Part shown: positions 1 through 10,190 of the stretch, one piece after another
How the letters are laid out: each line of letters starts with the position of its first letter
Numbering within the stretch: position 1 is the first letter of the stretch
Made by a program: the position numbers and the translations under genes
Notes under the pieces: model-generated
What the model saw: only the letters and a program-made list of their open reading frames with translations
Databases searched by the model: none
What the model was told of the DNA's origin: nothing
DNA from: Cristatella mucedo
Taxonomy: Eukaryota > Bryozoa > Phylactolaemata > Cristatellidae
DNA length: 64,000 nt
NCBI GenBank assembly: GCA_009760855.2
Contig: WPIO01000016.1
Span: 4,063,001-4,127,000 of the forward strand
Direction of reading: 5' to 3'

Positions 1-342
1 GCCACGCCCCTGCAGGGCCTGCATGAAGCCTTGACGCGAGTAGTATGCACACTCGGAGCGTGACTCTGTAGCGCTGTGACCAGATATTTCCAACGATTCG
101 TCTCCACCCTCTTAAAGGATCGTGCTGGGGCATACACTATGGCAGCCGGGCATTCAGGCTTTCTGCTCTGATTAACACTAGCCTGTCTAAATGTAACTGC
201 TCATTTTACCCACATGCATCGCTTGCGCTGTTCGTTTGGTGTTCTTTTGTTGTTGCCTAGCAGCATCGGCTGGTTTAGCATGCATAGTGCGATTTCTGGA
301 TTGTCGTGTTCATCGACGTGCTGTGGCTCGACGTTCTTGCAG

Positions 343-1144
343 GCCGGCGATCGCCACCCGCCGCATTCACGGTCTTCCGCCGATCCCAGAGCGCCGCTGA
401 GACCTGGAAGCAGCTGCAGCAGTGAGGATTTGGACGACAAAAATAGCAGGCACTCACTGGCGTCCGAACGCGATTCACTGACGGCCGTCTCGAGGCAGAG
501 CGAGTGTCGCAGCGCCGCCGACTCTTCGTCGGCGCGGGAGCCTTCTCTCCGCTCTGCTGCGGCCGATCAGGCTACGGTGCTGCTCCTGCTGCCTGATGCG
601 ACTGCTCGCGGCGGCGGCAGGGCTGCAGGCAGCCTGCCCTCGGCTGCCCTGCTGCAGGCAGCGGCAGCGTCGCCCGTGACATTGTCGTTGGCGACGATCA
701 CGCACGACAGTGTTTCTCAGGATGCGCGCTCCGACGCCACTGCCGCCTCGGACCGGCCGGACCGGCCGTCCACTGCTCAGCCGGGCGACGGCCACTCCGC
801 TGCAGCCGCTCAGCCTTCGGCGGCGGTGCAGGCTGAGCGGCTGCAGTCTGCAGAGTGCTGCAGCTCTGCTGGCGAGCCACGCCCACTCGTCCGGAGTCGC
901 TTTGCGGAGCCAGCGACTGAGCGCATTTTCATCGGCCTCGAGCCCGAACGGCCACCGGCCGCCGAGAGCAGGCACGGTGGGCGGCAGCTGCCACTGCCTC
1001 GGACCAGGCCAACTCCACCTGCGCGGCCTCTACCGTCAGCAGCTTGGATGTCGCCCGGTCGCAATGCTGAGGATTACTTTAGATTGTCGTCACTGATGAG
1101 ATGCAAAGACGTTGGCCGACTGCTTGAAGTTTTGCACGGCATGG
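343..1144 (+). CDS. aspm: ASPM-like gene, upstream coding exon (5' limit uncertain)
   Basis: This open frame runs to a GTTAGT splice donor at 1145. It leaves one base (g) of a split codon, which the exon at 3,234 completes as GCC. The last residues (about LLEVLHGM) lead directly into the ARM-like domain of the next exon. Two acceptors are possible. One is TTCTTGCAG ending at 342, giving a Ser/Ala-rich exon of 802 bp. The other is ATTACTTTAG ending at 1082, giving a 62-bp exon. The short form fits the ASPM family better, because the long form is low in complexity and shows no IQ motifs. The gene continues upstream of the window. Confidence 0.45.
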
Positions 1145-1343
1145 GTTAGTGCTGAGCTTAGGTGGCTTCCCGTACCGAAGCTCTGCCCAACCACGCACTG
1201 CTCGTCTGCTGCTGCTGCTGCCCTTTGCATTGGTCGCTTTTGCATGGCCGCCGAGTGGTGGGGGGGGGGCTGGCTGGCTGGCTACGTGTGTACTGGTCTT
1301 CACTGGCTGCTATTGGTGCTTCTCCGTCCTTCCCTCTCTCCGA

Positions 1344-1420
1344 GTCTTATCCTAGGGGTAAGGTGCTGCTCACGTTTCATGGCCAGGGTCGTGGGTTGGA
1401 GTCCTGCAGCAGACAATTCT
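1344..1420 (+). repeat. possible tRNA-derived SINE head
   Basis: A box A-like stretch (cctaggggtaagg) is followed about 35 bases later by a box B-like GGGTTGGAGTCC, in the layout of a tRNA-derived promoter. The body and tail are not clear, so this may be a truncated or very old copy. Confidence 0.3.
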
Positions 1421-1579
1421 TAGTTGCTCACACAGGCAGTATAGTCACTTTCTCACACTCCGCTCTCTCACACAAGCCCACATTTCAGCAATGCGATGTA
1501 CCTCGAAATGTTATTCTGCTGCTATATAAAAGTTTTGGTTGAGGTCTTTACCTTTACATTACACACACATGGGCTCGTG

Positions 1580-1580
<1 letters not shown>

Positions 1581-1660
<80 letters not shown>
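1581..1660 (+). repeat. (AC)n microsatellite
   Basis: This is an uninterrupted AC dinucleotide run of about 80 bases in the ASPM intron. Confidence 0.97.
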
Positions 1661-1662
<2 letters not shown>

Positions 1663-1693
1663 GACACGGGTATATGTACTGCTCTCTCCCCCC

Positions 1694-1737
1694 TCTGTAG
1701 CTCTCTCTGTCTCTCGGTCTCTCGGTCTCTCTGTCTC

Positions 1738-1825
<88 letters not shown>
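1694..1825 (+). repeat. (CT)n polypyrimidine microsatellite
   Basis: The tract begins as imperfect CTCTGT/CTCGGT repeats and becomes a pure CT run of about 80 bases. The apparent Leu/Ser protein across it is an artefact of the repeat. Confidence 0.97.
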
Positions 1826-1828
<3 letters not shown>

Positions 1829-1974
1829 CGAACCCAGATAGTCCAGTCTGTATCGATCAGGAGAGTTCTTTCCGGATTCTAAACCTGGTTGTGGTAAGCT
1901 GTGATTTCACTTTGGTTATTTGGTGCCATATCATTCCACCCAGGCTCTTTGTGACAGTTAGGATGGAAAGACAT

Positions 1975-2365
1975 TCTAATAATAATAATAATAATAATAA
2001 TGCACTTGATAAAGCGCCCCCAGGGAACTTAATCTCTTTCTAGGCGCTTTACGTTTGCTGCTAAGTGAAATGCAATTGAATGGTAAGTAAAATCATGCTT
2101 GAAAAACAAACAGAATGAATAATATGGTTAGGGGTGATATGCACAGGGTCAGCATGCAAATGTGGTTAGTGGCAGCATGCACAGTGTCAGCACACATAAG
2201 CACATCAAGGATGAATCACAGGGACCCACTAAATGCTGTCCTAAATAGGTGTGTTTTTAAGCTCCTTTTAAATGGGGTCAGGTCAGGGGATGTTCTGACG
2301 CAGGTCGGGAGGGCGTTCCAGGCTTTGGGAGCATACAAACTAAATGCACAGTCTCCTAAGTTCTA
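1975..2365 (-). mobile_element. LINE-A 3' end, 5'-truncated
   Basis: Read on the minus strand, this is the last part of LINE family A. It has the codons for the C-terminal GDRAF-like region, about 300 bases of 3' UTR, the AAAGCGCC...GGCGCTTT-type terminal hairpin and a poly(ATT) tail, which appears here as (AAT)n at 1,975-2,001. It lies antisense in the ASPM intron. Confidence 0.85.
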
Positions 2366-2567
2366 AACCGTGTGAGATCGCTGGATCGAACAGATTTTGA
2401 GACAAGGGATCGGGTCACCGAGAATGCTCAACTTGACCCACCAGGCGGTCTAGAAACTTCGTTAAGACTTCCTCAAAAAGTGACTTTCGAGAAGCACCCG
2501 AACGTCCGTCTCTGCAACTTGCTGTCGCCAGGTACTTTAACTTCATTAATCAATATTCGACACTTCT

Positions 2568-2722
2568 GCTGTTGCGTGAGATTAGGTCTGCTGGTCATCG
2601 AATGCGGAACGGTAGCCCCTTTGGCTGTGAGTGCGCTATGCAAAACTCTCCTTCGTAACGCCCACGTAGTCGTTATGGCTTTGTGGAGTTACAGACGGAG
2701 ATACATTGCATTACATTACATA
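2568..2722 (+). mobile_element. LINE-B 3' tail
   Basis: This is the 3' end of LINE family B: GTGAGTGCGCTATGCAAAAC, then the segment ending GTGGAGTTACAGACGGAG, then a short ATTACATT-type tail. It matches the tails near 24.3, 25.4 and 40.45 kb, and the minus-strand one at 57.9 kb. Confidence 0.75.
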
Positions 2723-3233
2723 AAGGGCGCCCCCTGTATACTTTCGTCTGCATGCCACCGGCTGGCACAGCGTCTTTAGATTTTTAGCTGTATGATATTG
2801 TCGATGCATTGAACACGACGAAATCGTCGTGTATGTAGACTTCGAGCAGTTTGACTCTGCTCTGCTCGGCACGTAGGTCGTTGGACTGTGTCTCTTCGTC
2901 GATGCCTCCTGGCATTTGCTGACGATCTTAAAGTTTGCCAGACGACCCCTCGGTCAAAGCTGCTGTCTGCATGACATGAGAAAGTACGATTTCTTACTTG
3001 AATTACACGGTGTTTACAATCAGCAGACTCAATAGTCAAATGGTGCTCTGCAGTAGGGTTGTCTGTTGTGGCAGGGGTGGGCGAAATGGCAATTCCCCGG
3101 GAGAGGGATCTCTGTTATGCTAATAGATGTGCTTGCTTCAGTTTGCTGCATGTCTCCTCTTGCTGCCCAGCGCTCGCTTCATCGATGCAGCGCTCGTGCA
3201 AAGATGTACATGCACACACGCCTTATTTTGTAG

Positions 3234-3388
3234 CCGCTGCTGCCGAGTTGTCAGCCGACTACCGAAGTCTTGCTGCTACCAGCGGGCTGGCCGGCGATGT
3301 CATTGCTCTCGCCAGCTGCTGCAATCGTAGTGTGCCACACATTGAAGTCGTGTCCGTCTGTGCAAAACTGCTTCTGACTTTAGCCGAG
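3234..3388 (+). CDS. aspm: ASPM C-terminal exon (ARM-like domain, part 1)
   Basis: The acceptor is TTATTTTGTAG and the donor is GAG|GTGAGA. The 155-bp exon starts with two bases completing a codon and ends in phase 0. It encodes a helical Leu/Ala-rich segment containing CNRSVPHIEVVSVCAKLLL. I match this, from knowledge of the family, to the conserved NRSIPHMEV segment in the C-terminal ARM-like domain of animal ASPM. ASPM is a spindle-pole, microtubule minus-end protein acting with katanin and citron kinase in mitosis; this domain lies after the IQ repeats. Exon context and family similarity agree, so the assignment is fairly firm. Confidence 0.75.
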
Positions 3389-3721
3389 GTGAGATGCCAC
3401 GACGACTGCCAGCTTCGGCTCAGAACGAGAAGGCTTGAGCCTGCTCAGGCCTTCCTTCCACCGATCGCTTGCTGCAGCTCCATCGGCTGCCTATCTTTGC
3501 CCTTTACCTACCTTTTAAGGTTGATGGTGATGCACGGCCAAGGTCGTCTGCTGTGCTGTAATCTAGCTCTGGCCCTGTGAATTCTGAGGATGATTCGCTA
3601 TCATCGTTGACATCGAGAAATCGAGGGGGAGTTCTAATCGCGGCTGCACGGTGTACCGAGTCTCTGGCTGTAGGGAAATTGAGCAATGTTTTAGTGCATA
3701 CAGTACAGCTACAACCAGAAG

Positions 3722-3870
3722 AAACAATAAATATAATTCATTTGTTTAGTGCCCCAAGTGAACTTAATCTCTATTCAGCGCTTTACATATGCCTCGAGGC
3801 TCGAGCCCACGACCTCAGCCAGACCTTGGCCGGGGCGAGCGCCTTAACCGCTGGACCAATCCAGCTCGGC
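3722..3870 (-). mobile_element. tRNA-headed SINE with a LINE-A-like tail
   Basis: Read on the minus strand, it begins with a tRNA-like head carrying box A (TGGTCCAGCGGTTAAGG) and box B (GGGCTCGAGCC). It then passes into a segment matching the LINE-A 3' end (GTAAAGCGCT...GAGATTAAGTTC) and ends AT-rich. About 150 bp long, this is the classic layout of a non-autonomous element mobilised by the LINE whose tail it carries. Confidence 0.8.
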
Positions 3871-3910
3871 AATAATAAGTGGACATCCTTTTGTTTTTCT
3901 GATATTCAAG

Positions 3911-3953
3911 GTTTGACTAACAGCAGACCCCCAGGGTCTGCTGTTAGTCAAAC
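3911..3953. repeat. perfect inverted repeat, 20-bp arms
   Basis: The arm gtttgactaacagcagaccc at 3,911-3,930 is followed by a 3-base spacer (cca) and its exact reverse complement at 3,934-3,953. It would form a strong hairpin in the intronic transcript or a cruciform in DNA. There are no long runs of T as in a Pol III terminator. Confidence 0.95.
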
Positions 3954-4124
3954 GCAAAGGCATCGCTCAGATATGGGACACGCGTGCACTTGCATGCAGC
4001 CCGCTCGTAGAGAGAGTGCGTGCGTAGAGTGCGTGCACTGCTCGTGCTCAGAGCTTGGGCCCTCCCCCCCTTGCACCTCTGGACCAGTGTGACGACGACG
4101 CTCACCTGGCGCTCACGGTTGTAG

Positions 4125-4280
4125 GACGGTGCGATCGCGGCAGCCGTGTGGCCGGAGGTCACGGCCACGGCACTGGTCGACCTGCTGGCCGTGTACGGCC
4201 TGCTCAGCACCACGGCCTTTCGAGACCTGTGCCGGCTGCTCTTGCGGCTGGCGAGCGTGGCCGAGGACTCGTGGAAGCAG
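4125..4280 (+). CDS. aspm: ASPM C-terminal exon (ARM-like domain, part 2)
   Basis: This exon is 156 bp, exactly 52 codons, in phase 0 at both ends, with donor CAG|GTAACA. It encodes a Leu-rich helical segment including TATALVDLLAVYGLLSTTAF and DLCRLLLRLASVAEDSWKQ. It continues the ARM-like domain; the family has a matching run of helices (VENCIDTLLELLQIY, then a CCLLAILL-type helix). Codons are strongly GC-ending, as in the next exon and unlike the AT-rich surroundings. Confidence 0.72.
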
Positions 4281-4512
4281 GTAACATGGCTGCTGCTTCT
4301 GCTGCCTTGCTTGGCGGTGGCCGGATTCCTTGGTGAGAGGGGCAGCAGCCTTCAAAAAAAGGGGAGAGAAAGTTTGTGAGCGAGAGCAGGAGAGGAGAGA
4401 GAGAGGGAGCAGGGGAGAGAGAGAGAGAGAGAGAGAGGGAGCAGGAGAGGGGAGAGAGAGGGAGCAGGAGAGAGAGAGAGAGAGAGGTAGCAGGAGAGGA
4501 GAGAGAGAGAGC

Positions 4513-4578
<66 letters not shown>

Positions 4579-4754
4579 AGGAGAGGAGAGAGACACTGCT
4601 CTGTCCAGGCAATGTTTTAGTAGAGTTTAGCTGCGATTTTTGAAACGTGATTGGGGGCTGCAGCTGCTCGGCCTCCTGGTTCGGCTGTGCTTGCTGCACG
4701 TGATATCTATGCAATTCTTTGTAGAATGTTCTTTGCGATTCATGCACGCTACAG
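4281..4754 (+). repeat. ASPM intron with (GA)n microsatellite
   Basis: The intron from GTAACA to a CTACAG acceptor is mostly an imperfect GAGA purine tract (about 4,360-4,590) with GCAGGAGAG interruptions. The Ser/Leu frames on the minus strand are microsatellite artefacts. Confidence 0.85.
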
Positions 4755-5207
4755 AAGCTCGTGCGCCTGCGCGCCACGGCTCGCCACAAGGCCGAGCTTC
4801 TCTTGAGACAGACGTGCAAGCACAGAGTGCTAGCGTCGCGCACTGCTCCGCAGCTGCTGCTGCCGCCTATGCAGCGGCGGCAGCAGCAGCCCCGAGGAGG
4901 CCGGCTCGCTAGCGTTCCGGCAGTCGCTTGCAAGACTGGGCAAGGAACGTCCATCGCTAGCAAGCGCCTCGCGGCGGAAGCAGCTGACGCTGGCACCAGA
5001 GGAAAGGTAGACGAGCGAGGCGGCAGTGGTGCAGCCAGGGGCGGCAGTGGAGCCTGTGGAGCGGGCAACAAGCCTGAAGGAGGCGATGATGCAGGGACTG
5101 AAGCGGCGGCGGTGGCTGCTGCTGCAAATGCAGCAAGTGCCTGCTGCTGCTCGTCTGTCGACTGTTTGGACACACTCAATCGTGTCTTACACGCTTTTGG
5201 ATTGTAG
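4755..5207 (+). CDS. aspm: ASPM terminal exon, C-terminus and stop
   Basis: Phase 0 after a CTACAG acceptor, this frame reads KLVRLRATARHKAELLLRQ and runs without stops to TAG at 5,205-5,207. The start resembles the YKLTAHKHKM region of ASPM. The last residues (DCLDTLNRVLHAFGL) resemble the family's final helix (LQAIQMVMDTLG). Between them is a Gln/Gly/Ala-rich linker. A GTAGAC donor at 5,007 is an alternative that would skip the linker. The resemblance at the extreme C-terminus favours the uninterrupted terminal exon. Confidence 0.65.
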   Translation, partial: KLVRLRATARHKAELLLRQTCKHRVLASRTAPQLLLPPMQRRQQQPRGGRLASVPAVACKTGQGTSIASKRLAAEAADAGTRGKVDERGGSGAARGGSGACGAGNKPEGGDDAGTEAAAVAAAANAASACCCSSVDCLDTLNRVLHAFGL

Positions 5208-5645
5208 TGATTTTAATCTCTCTTGCTATGTCTGACAAATGTCATCTAAATGAGTCACCATTCGTTTCGAAATTGATTCATAGCTGTCAGCTGTATTAAG
5301 GATGAAGTACATTATGTATGGTAGACCCACATTTTCTTACGATTTCGTCTGTGTGCTCGGCGTGGTGGCACCCGTGATATTTGGCGCAGAGTGCATTAGT
5401 GCAACCGTAAAGTTGAAAAGACGACCCAGTTTTATGCTTATGTATGCCTCTGTGTGTGTGTGTGTTTGTGTGAGTGTGTGCCTGCTTGCATGTGTATAGC
5501 CGATAGGCTCACTGCCGCCCACGCCCGGTAATGTGGCTGGTCTAGATTTTTCGGAGACTTTCTGTTTGTTTTGACTTTGAGGTAATCGGAGGCCGACTTG
5601 ACCATGCCAGATGTTGTATTTAATAAAGTACTACTCTTAAGACAG
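5208..5645 (+). other. ASPM 3' UTR
   Basis: This non-coding stretch after the stop contains a (GT)n run at about 5,449-5,475 and leads to the polyadenylation signal. It is inferred from gene structure only. Confidence 0.5.
5622..5627 (+). promoter_or_regulatory. AATAAA polyadenylation signal for ASPM
   Basis: A canonical AATAAA lies 415 bases after the ASPM stop, and cleavage would fall near 5,640-5,650. It is the first AATAAA after the terminal exon. Confidence 0.55.
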
Positions 5646-5715
5646 GTCGTACTACTGCTCTTTGCTTGTCACAGTGTACATTGGGCGCTTGCCTAGACTA
5701 ATAGATTTCGCACGG

Positions 5716-6032
<317 letters not shown>

Positions 6033-6720
6033 AGTGGCGAATTCAGCACTTGCTAATATGTAAACAGCTGAGTTTGGAGTGCCACGAATAACTTCGCAAA
6101 TATTCGGCGTTAAAACCAGGCTTGAAATGCTGCTGCAAAAATTGCACATTACACAGCAGTGAGTCACTACTAGAGTATTTCTTCTAAATTTCACGGCTTA
6201 TTTCACGGCTTATTTTTTTCTCTGGAACACATAGTGCACAATCCTGCACAATTCGCTGGCCGTTCGCTCCAGCCGTTTTCTTCGAGTTATCGAAAAGGAC
6301 GTTACAGCTTGGGAACAGCAGGTTCTCTAATCCCAATGGACTCTAGCGAAGCGCATTCAATGTCTCCGGACAGGTCCTCTAACGAGCGATAGATTACTTC
6401 CAAACGCAGATTGATCTATGCGACAAAATGTATGTCCATTTTGCATTGATACCAGTAGGTTAGCGCCCAGAGCCTGAAGCGTAAGCAAGATGAATGCGAG
6501 CACACAATAGAGCAGGTGCGTTATACCAGTTCGAACACAACGATAAAAATATCGTGGATTGCTAAACGTGGAGTTAAGAAAATGAATCTAAATAAATCTT
6601 GAATGCTAATACAATCTGATAGTGGCAGGTGCTTTGCAGTAACTGCTCCAAAAGCATATCTCCTGTTGAATCTGCACTTAATCTAGGCGTCTGTTCCCTA
6701 CTGACCTTGTACCTGGGCCC
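6033..6720. other. unassigned spacer
   Basis: I see no convincing gene or repeat here. Confidence 0.5.
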
Positions 6721-7385
6721 CATTAGGCCTCTGCCGAGGCTACATCAGCTAGGGTTCGACAAATTACCACAATCCACCGAAATCCACCGAAAAACCGCAG
6801 TCCACTCTAATTATGCTAACGTCAACCGGACATTAACGTTACGGAGCTCAAATTTTACGCTATTATTATTGTACACGTTCGATTTTATCTGTCCCCCAAA
6901 TTTCACGTCGCTCACGTGCACTTACGCAAATGAGATTCGACGCCGGACGCCTGCACACAATCAACCCTGATCTACCACAATCCACAGTGCAACGAAAGAA
7001 ATCCTGTTCGAAAAGCTCCTTTTTAATTGCACACTCTGCGGCAATTGCACTTACAAAGCTCTTATATGAGCAACGCCGTTCGCGTGCTGCAATCGACTGC
7101 AGTAGCCCTGGCCAATACCGAAATCTACTTCAATCCACCGAATCACCGCATACAAAATCGAAATAGATTGCGCCGAGCTCCAGTTTTTATTGCATAGTAA
7201 ATTTTACCATGCTGTGTGCACAACCACGTAAAATAAAAGAAATTGTGCATCCTCTCACTGTAGCAATCGGCGGCAATCATCTGAAATGACCTGGGAAACT
7301 ACCACAATCCACTATATTCTACTACAAACCATCCTCAAATGGCCATCGCGAAGCTCTAATTGACACTGCATATAGGACTAGACTC
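6721..7385. repeat. degenerate tandem repeat, ~165-175-bp unit
   Basis: About four diverged units. The motif CCACAATCCAC or a variant occurs near 6,767, 6,974, 7,130 and 7,301. A second motif (GAGCTC..TTTTAATTGCA-like) recurs near 6,842, 7,011, 7,175 and 7,349, giving spacings of about 164-174 bases. The period is near nucleosome length, typical of satellite DNA. No coding potential is seen. Confidence 0.6.
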
Positions 7386-9250
7386 AGTTGCGTACAGTGA
7401 GTGAGTTATTAATACAGTGAGCGCTATGTGGTAGGGTAATGACAAATTCAAATAGCCGATTTCCAGAAAATTTGGAAGCCACGAATATCATTTCTAATAT
7501 CCAGTTCAAACACATAAATATAAAGTATTATATGAATGAGCTATTTACACAATAGTTCGAGACTCTTTGAAGTGTATCGGTATTTCTTTTATAAAACTGC
7601 TGAGCAATTTGCGGCCGAAATTATTCATGATCGCGAAAAGACTTTGCTAGTGAATGTACCTACAGATCTGCTGATTTCGAGCAGCAGTGTTTGGAGCAGC
7701 CTCTGTATTAAAAATGGTATTAAACAGCTCAAATCACCATCAATTAAATTAATTATAAATTGAATAAATATCAATTAAAGTCTAGGCAAATCATTTGTCT
7801 GGCTCACGATGATCTAGCAGGCATGAGGACAAAATAAATATTCCGATTGCGATCTCATACACAGAAGTGATTTCGAAATGGGAAAAAGCATTATTCAATG
7901 TTTGCTCATTCGTGGCTCTTTCTGAGCAGGTTTTCGTAATAATTCAAATCCATTTTAGCTACTATAATGCAGATATTGGGTCGAACGTGGTACCAAAGAG
8001 TGTGAGCTCAGCGCAGTTCTGGAAGTCTTCATCCACGAGAGCATTGTAATTGAAGCAGAAATAGAACCGCTGAATCGCCGAGGTAGATGATAAATATTAA
8101 AAAGTTAGGTGATGAGAACTCTGCAGCCTTCTCCAAGTAGAAGGAGCCGCACCATTTAGTTTATTTTAATGATTCTTGGAACTGCTTTGCTAAGCTAGAG
8201 TGGTTTCTTAATAGCTTATCGATTGCTATTTTTCAAGTGATTCCAAAGCATTGCGTAATTCATCGGCTTTCCTTAGAGCTCCACGCTCAGCCCGCCGCTC
8301 TATCTATGGCAACAGCGTTATAAGTCGTGCTGCGAAAAACTGCAACCCAGTCCGACAATCAAGACAACCAGTCTGTCACGCAACGTTTATGGTTCCACAC
8401 GCGAAATTTATTTAAGCTAAAGGACTACCTTGCGCGAGAACCGAGTTGTTTGTTTTGGTGGGCGAGGGGAGGAGCCTGAGCTCATGCTCCTAACACAGCG
8501 AAGACTTCTTCTTCTTTTCTCGCCAGCCTCGCGTTCGCTTGACTTTTTCTTAGCGTCACGTATCTCTGATACAGTTTCCTTGCGTGACTCTTAGTCAAAA
8601 GTGCGGTCTTCCCATGCACTTATTTAGATTCGCCTTCTATTTGCACTGGCTCCTGAGGTGTAGACCTTTGGAAATCTGCGTCCGAGATCACGCACACCAG
8701 AATTGACGAGCCAACGCCTCATCTAGAAAGAACCCAGCACGAAACGAAATTCAGCACAGTAGGCCAACTCAGAGTTCATTTCTGTGGAAGCCTCAAGCTG
8801 TCTTTTAGAGCCGCTCTCATCGGTAGGCTGTAATGATGCTCCCCATAGACCAATCTAGAAGAATCACCTCCGTAGCATATCTAAATATTACTAGCCCGCT
8901 CTGTCAGCCAACCTCCAAGCCTCCTCCTACACCCAGTGTCCATTTTGGCACATTCATTCCCTTCTATGTTTGTTAGATTCTTCCTGGAAAACACGTCAAC
9001 CCGGAAACGCTTGAAAAGTCCCTAACGGGAATGGATGGGCGTGGTGGTGCGGAGTGGTGCTCCTCTTCTGCAACACTTGCTTGCTAGGCCTACGCATGGA
9101 GGCTGCCTATGATCACCGGCCACGCATTCCAAATCTCGGACGCTGGCTAAAATCCTGCTTTCACTTCATCGGGTCAACGATTATATATTCGTTTCTTAGG
9201 GCGCCACGCGAATGGAATACATTTTTTATTCTATTATTATTATAAGAAGA
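7386..9250. other. unassigned AT-rich spacer
   Basis: Only short frames occur, with no recognisable domains, splice-consistent exons or repeats. Confidence 0.5.
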
Positions 9251-9372
9251 GCAAATAAAGTTACAGTAGATATTTCTGAGCATTTTATTCACCGGAAACT
9301 ACAAGGCCCGTTGCGTTTTGCCGCCACCTGACGCGTAAAGCATTGTTTTCGTGCAGAATAGAAGTGGCAGAC

Positions 9373-9405
9373 ATGGCGGTCTCAAGTGAGGATCGGGTGA
9401 AGCGG
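9373..9405 (+). CDS. possible first coding exon (11 codons)
   Basis: An ATG in good context (gcagacATGGCG) opens MAVSSEDRVKR and meets a GTGAGA donor in phase 0. Such short ATG-donor exons are common first exons. I could not identify downstream exons, so this is only a candidate. Confidence 0.25.
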
Positions 9406-9635
9406 GTGAGATTACTCGCAATTAATTTCCTACCGTGTCATAATTTTCTCGGAGTCACCTTAATATTCAGATGTGCCTGGCTTCTATTAGATTTGTGCTT
9501 TTACAATGTTCTAGAATTTCTTATGCTACTTGATCTACGTCTGATATCGAATGAAATTTTGTTTTATCGTTTCGCTGGATTCCTATTTCGAAATGTAAAG
9601 GCTGGGAGCTGCCACGCGACTAGCGGACAGCAATC

Positions 9636-9945
9636 GCTGTCCGCACTAGTACTCGTTAGCTGGCCAGTCAAAGATAACTGTAAACTTGAATGTAGTAGAA
9701 AACGAGCAGGACAGGTTAATTGACAGATGTGGAGGAGCTATAGTTCAGATAATTATAATTCTTTTGATTGGGAATGCTCTTTACCGCTGTCCGCACTAGT
9801 ACGCGTTAGCTTGCCAGTCAAAGATAACTGTAAACTTGAATGTAGTAGAAAACGAGCAGGGCAGGCTAATTGATAGATGTGGAGGAGCTGCAGTTCAGAT
9901 AATTGTAATTCTTTCGATTGGGATAATTATAATTCTTTTGATTGG
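9636..9945. repeat. tandem duplication, 150-bp unit
   Basis: Two copies begin GCTGTCCGCACTAGTAC at 9,636 and 9,786 and stay aligned through the AAAGATAACTGTAAACTTG block to the TTTGATTGG block. The second copy carries an extra TTTGATTGG-type sub-duplication near 9,920-9,945. The first unit is preceded by a small inverted repeat (gcggacagc/gctgtccgc, 9,623-9,644). Confidence 0.85.
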
Positions 9946-10046
9946 CTCTTTTGGCTGGCGAACGAGGATGCGACACTTCAGTGACTCACACATCCAAGTG
10001 ATGCGTCAACTTCATTCTGACTAGCTTCCCAGTGTAAATCTGAATA

Positions 10047-10190
10047 ATGGCTCGAGGCGAACATGCGCCGCAGCCCTTAATTGCTACAGTGAACAGTAAG
10101 AAGACGACTGCTTCGAAGCAGTCGTCTTCGAAGCAGTCGTCTTCGAAGCAGTTGCGACAGCCACCGCGTCTTCCTCATCATCGCCGTTAG
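10047..10190 (+). CDS. small ORF or possible first exon with SKQ repeat
   Basis: An ATG opens a 47-codon frame beginning MARGEHAPQPLIATVN. It continues through a TASKQSSSKQSSSKQ repeat encoded by the palindromic repeat at 10,100, then stops. A possible donor (ACA|GTAAGA) at 10,096 would end a coding exon before the repeat. No homology is recognised. Confidence 0.2.
   Translation: MARGEHAPQPLIATVNSKKTTASKQSSSKQSSSKQLRQPPRLPHHRR
10100..10150. repeat. 30-bp perfect palindrome with tandem half-repeats
   Basis: Positions 10,100-10,129 are self-complementary (gaagacgactgcttc and its reverse complement, no spacer). The unit AAGCAGTCGTCTTCG is then repeated in tandem to about 10,150. Confidence 0.95.

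Larger units (their letters stand above)
1145..3233 (+). other. ASPM intron filled with repeats
   Basis: This is the intron between two phase-compatible exons. It holds a possible tRNA-like SINE head near 1,344-1,420, an (AC)n tract, a (CT)n tract, a minus-strand LINE-A tail and a LINE-B tail. I see no coding sequence in the remainder (2,366-2,567 and 2,723-3,223). Confidence 0.6.
3389..4124 (+). other. ASPM intron with SINE and hairpin
   Basis: This intron is bounded by GTGAGA and GGTTGTAG. It contains a complete minus-strand SINE (3,722-3,870) and a perfect inverted repeat (3,911-3,953). I see nothing else definable. Confidence 0.6.

Noticed and set aside
1496-1882. 128-codon frame rich in His-Thr and Ser-Leu
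   Set aside because: It is a translation of the (AC)n and (CT)n microsatellites.
2115-2366. Plus-strand 83-codon frame
   Set aside because: Antisense of a LINE-A 3' end; the same applies to 37,368-37,616 and 43,673-43,921.
4352-5179. 275-codon minus-strand frame
   Set aside because: Antisense to the ASPM terminal exon and across a GA tract; low complexity, and the plus strand has the consistent exon phases.
6629-7166. Two plus-strand frames (113 and 78 codons)
   Set aside because: They overlap the degenerate 170-bp repeat and have no recognised domain or splice structure.
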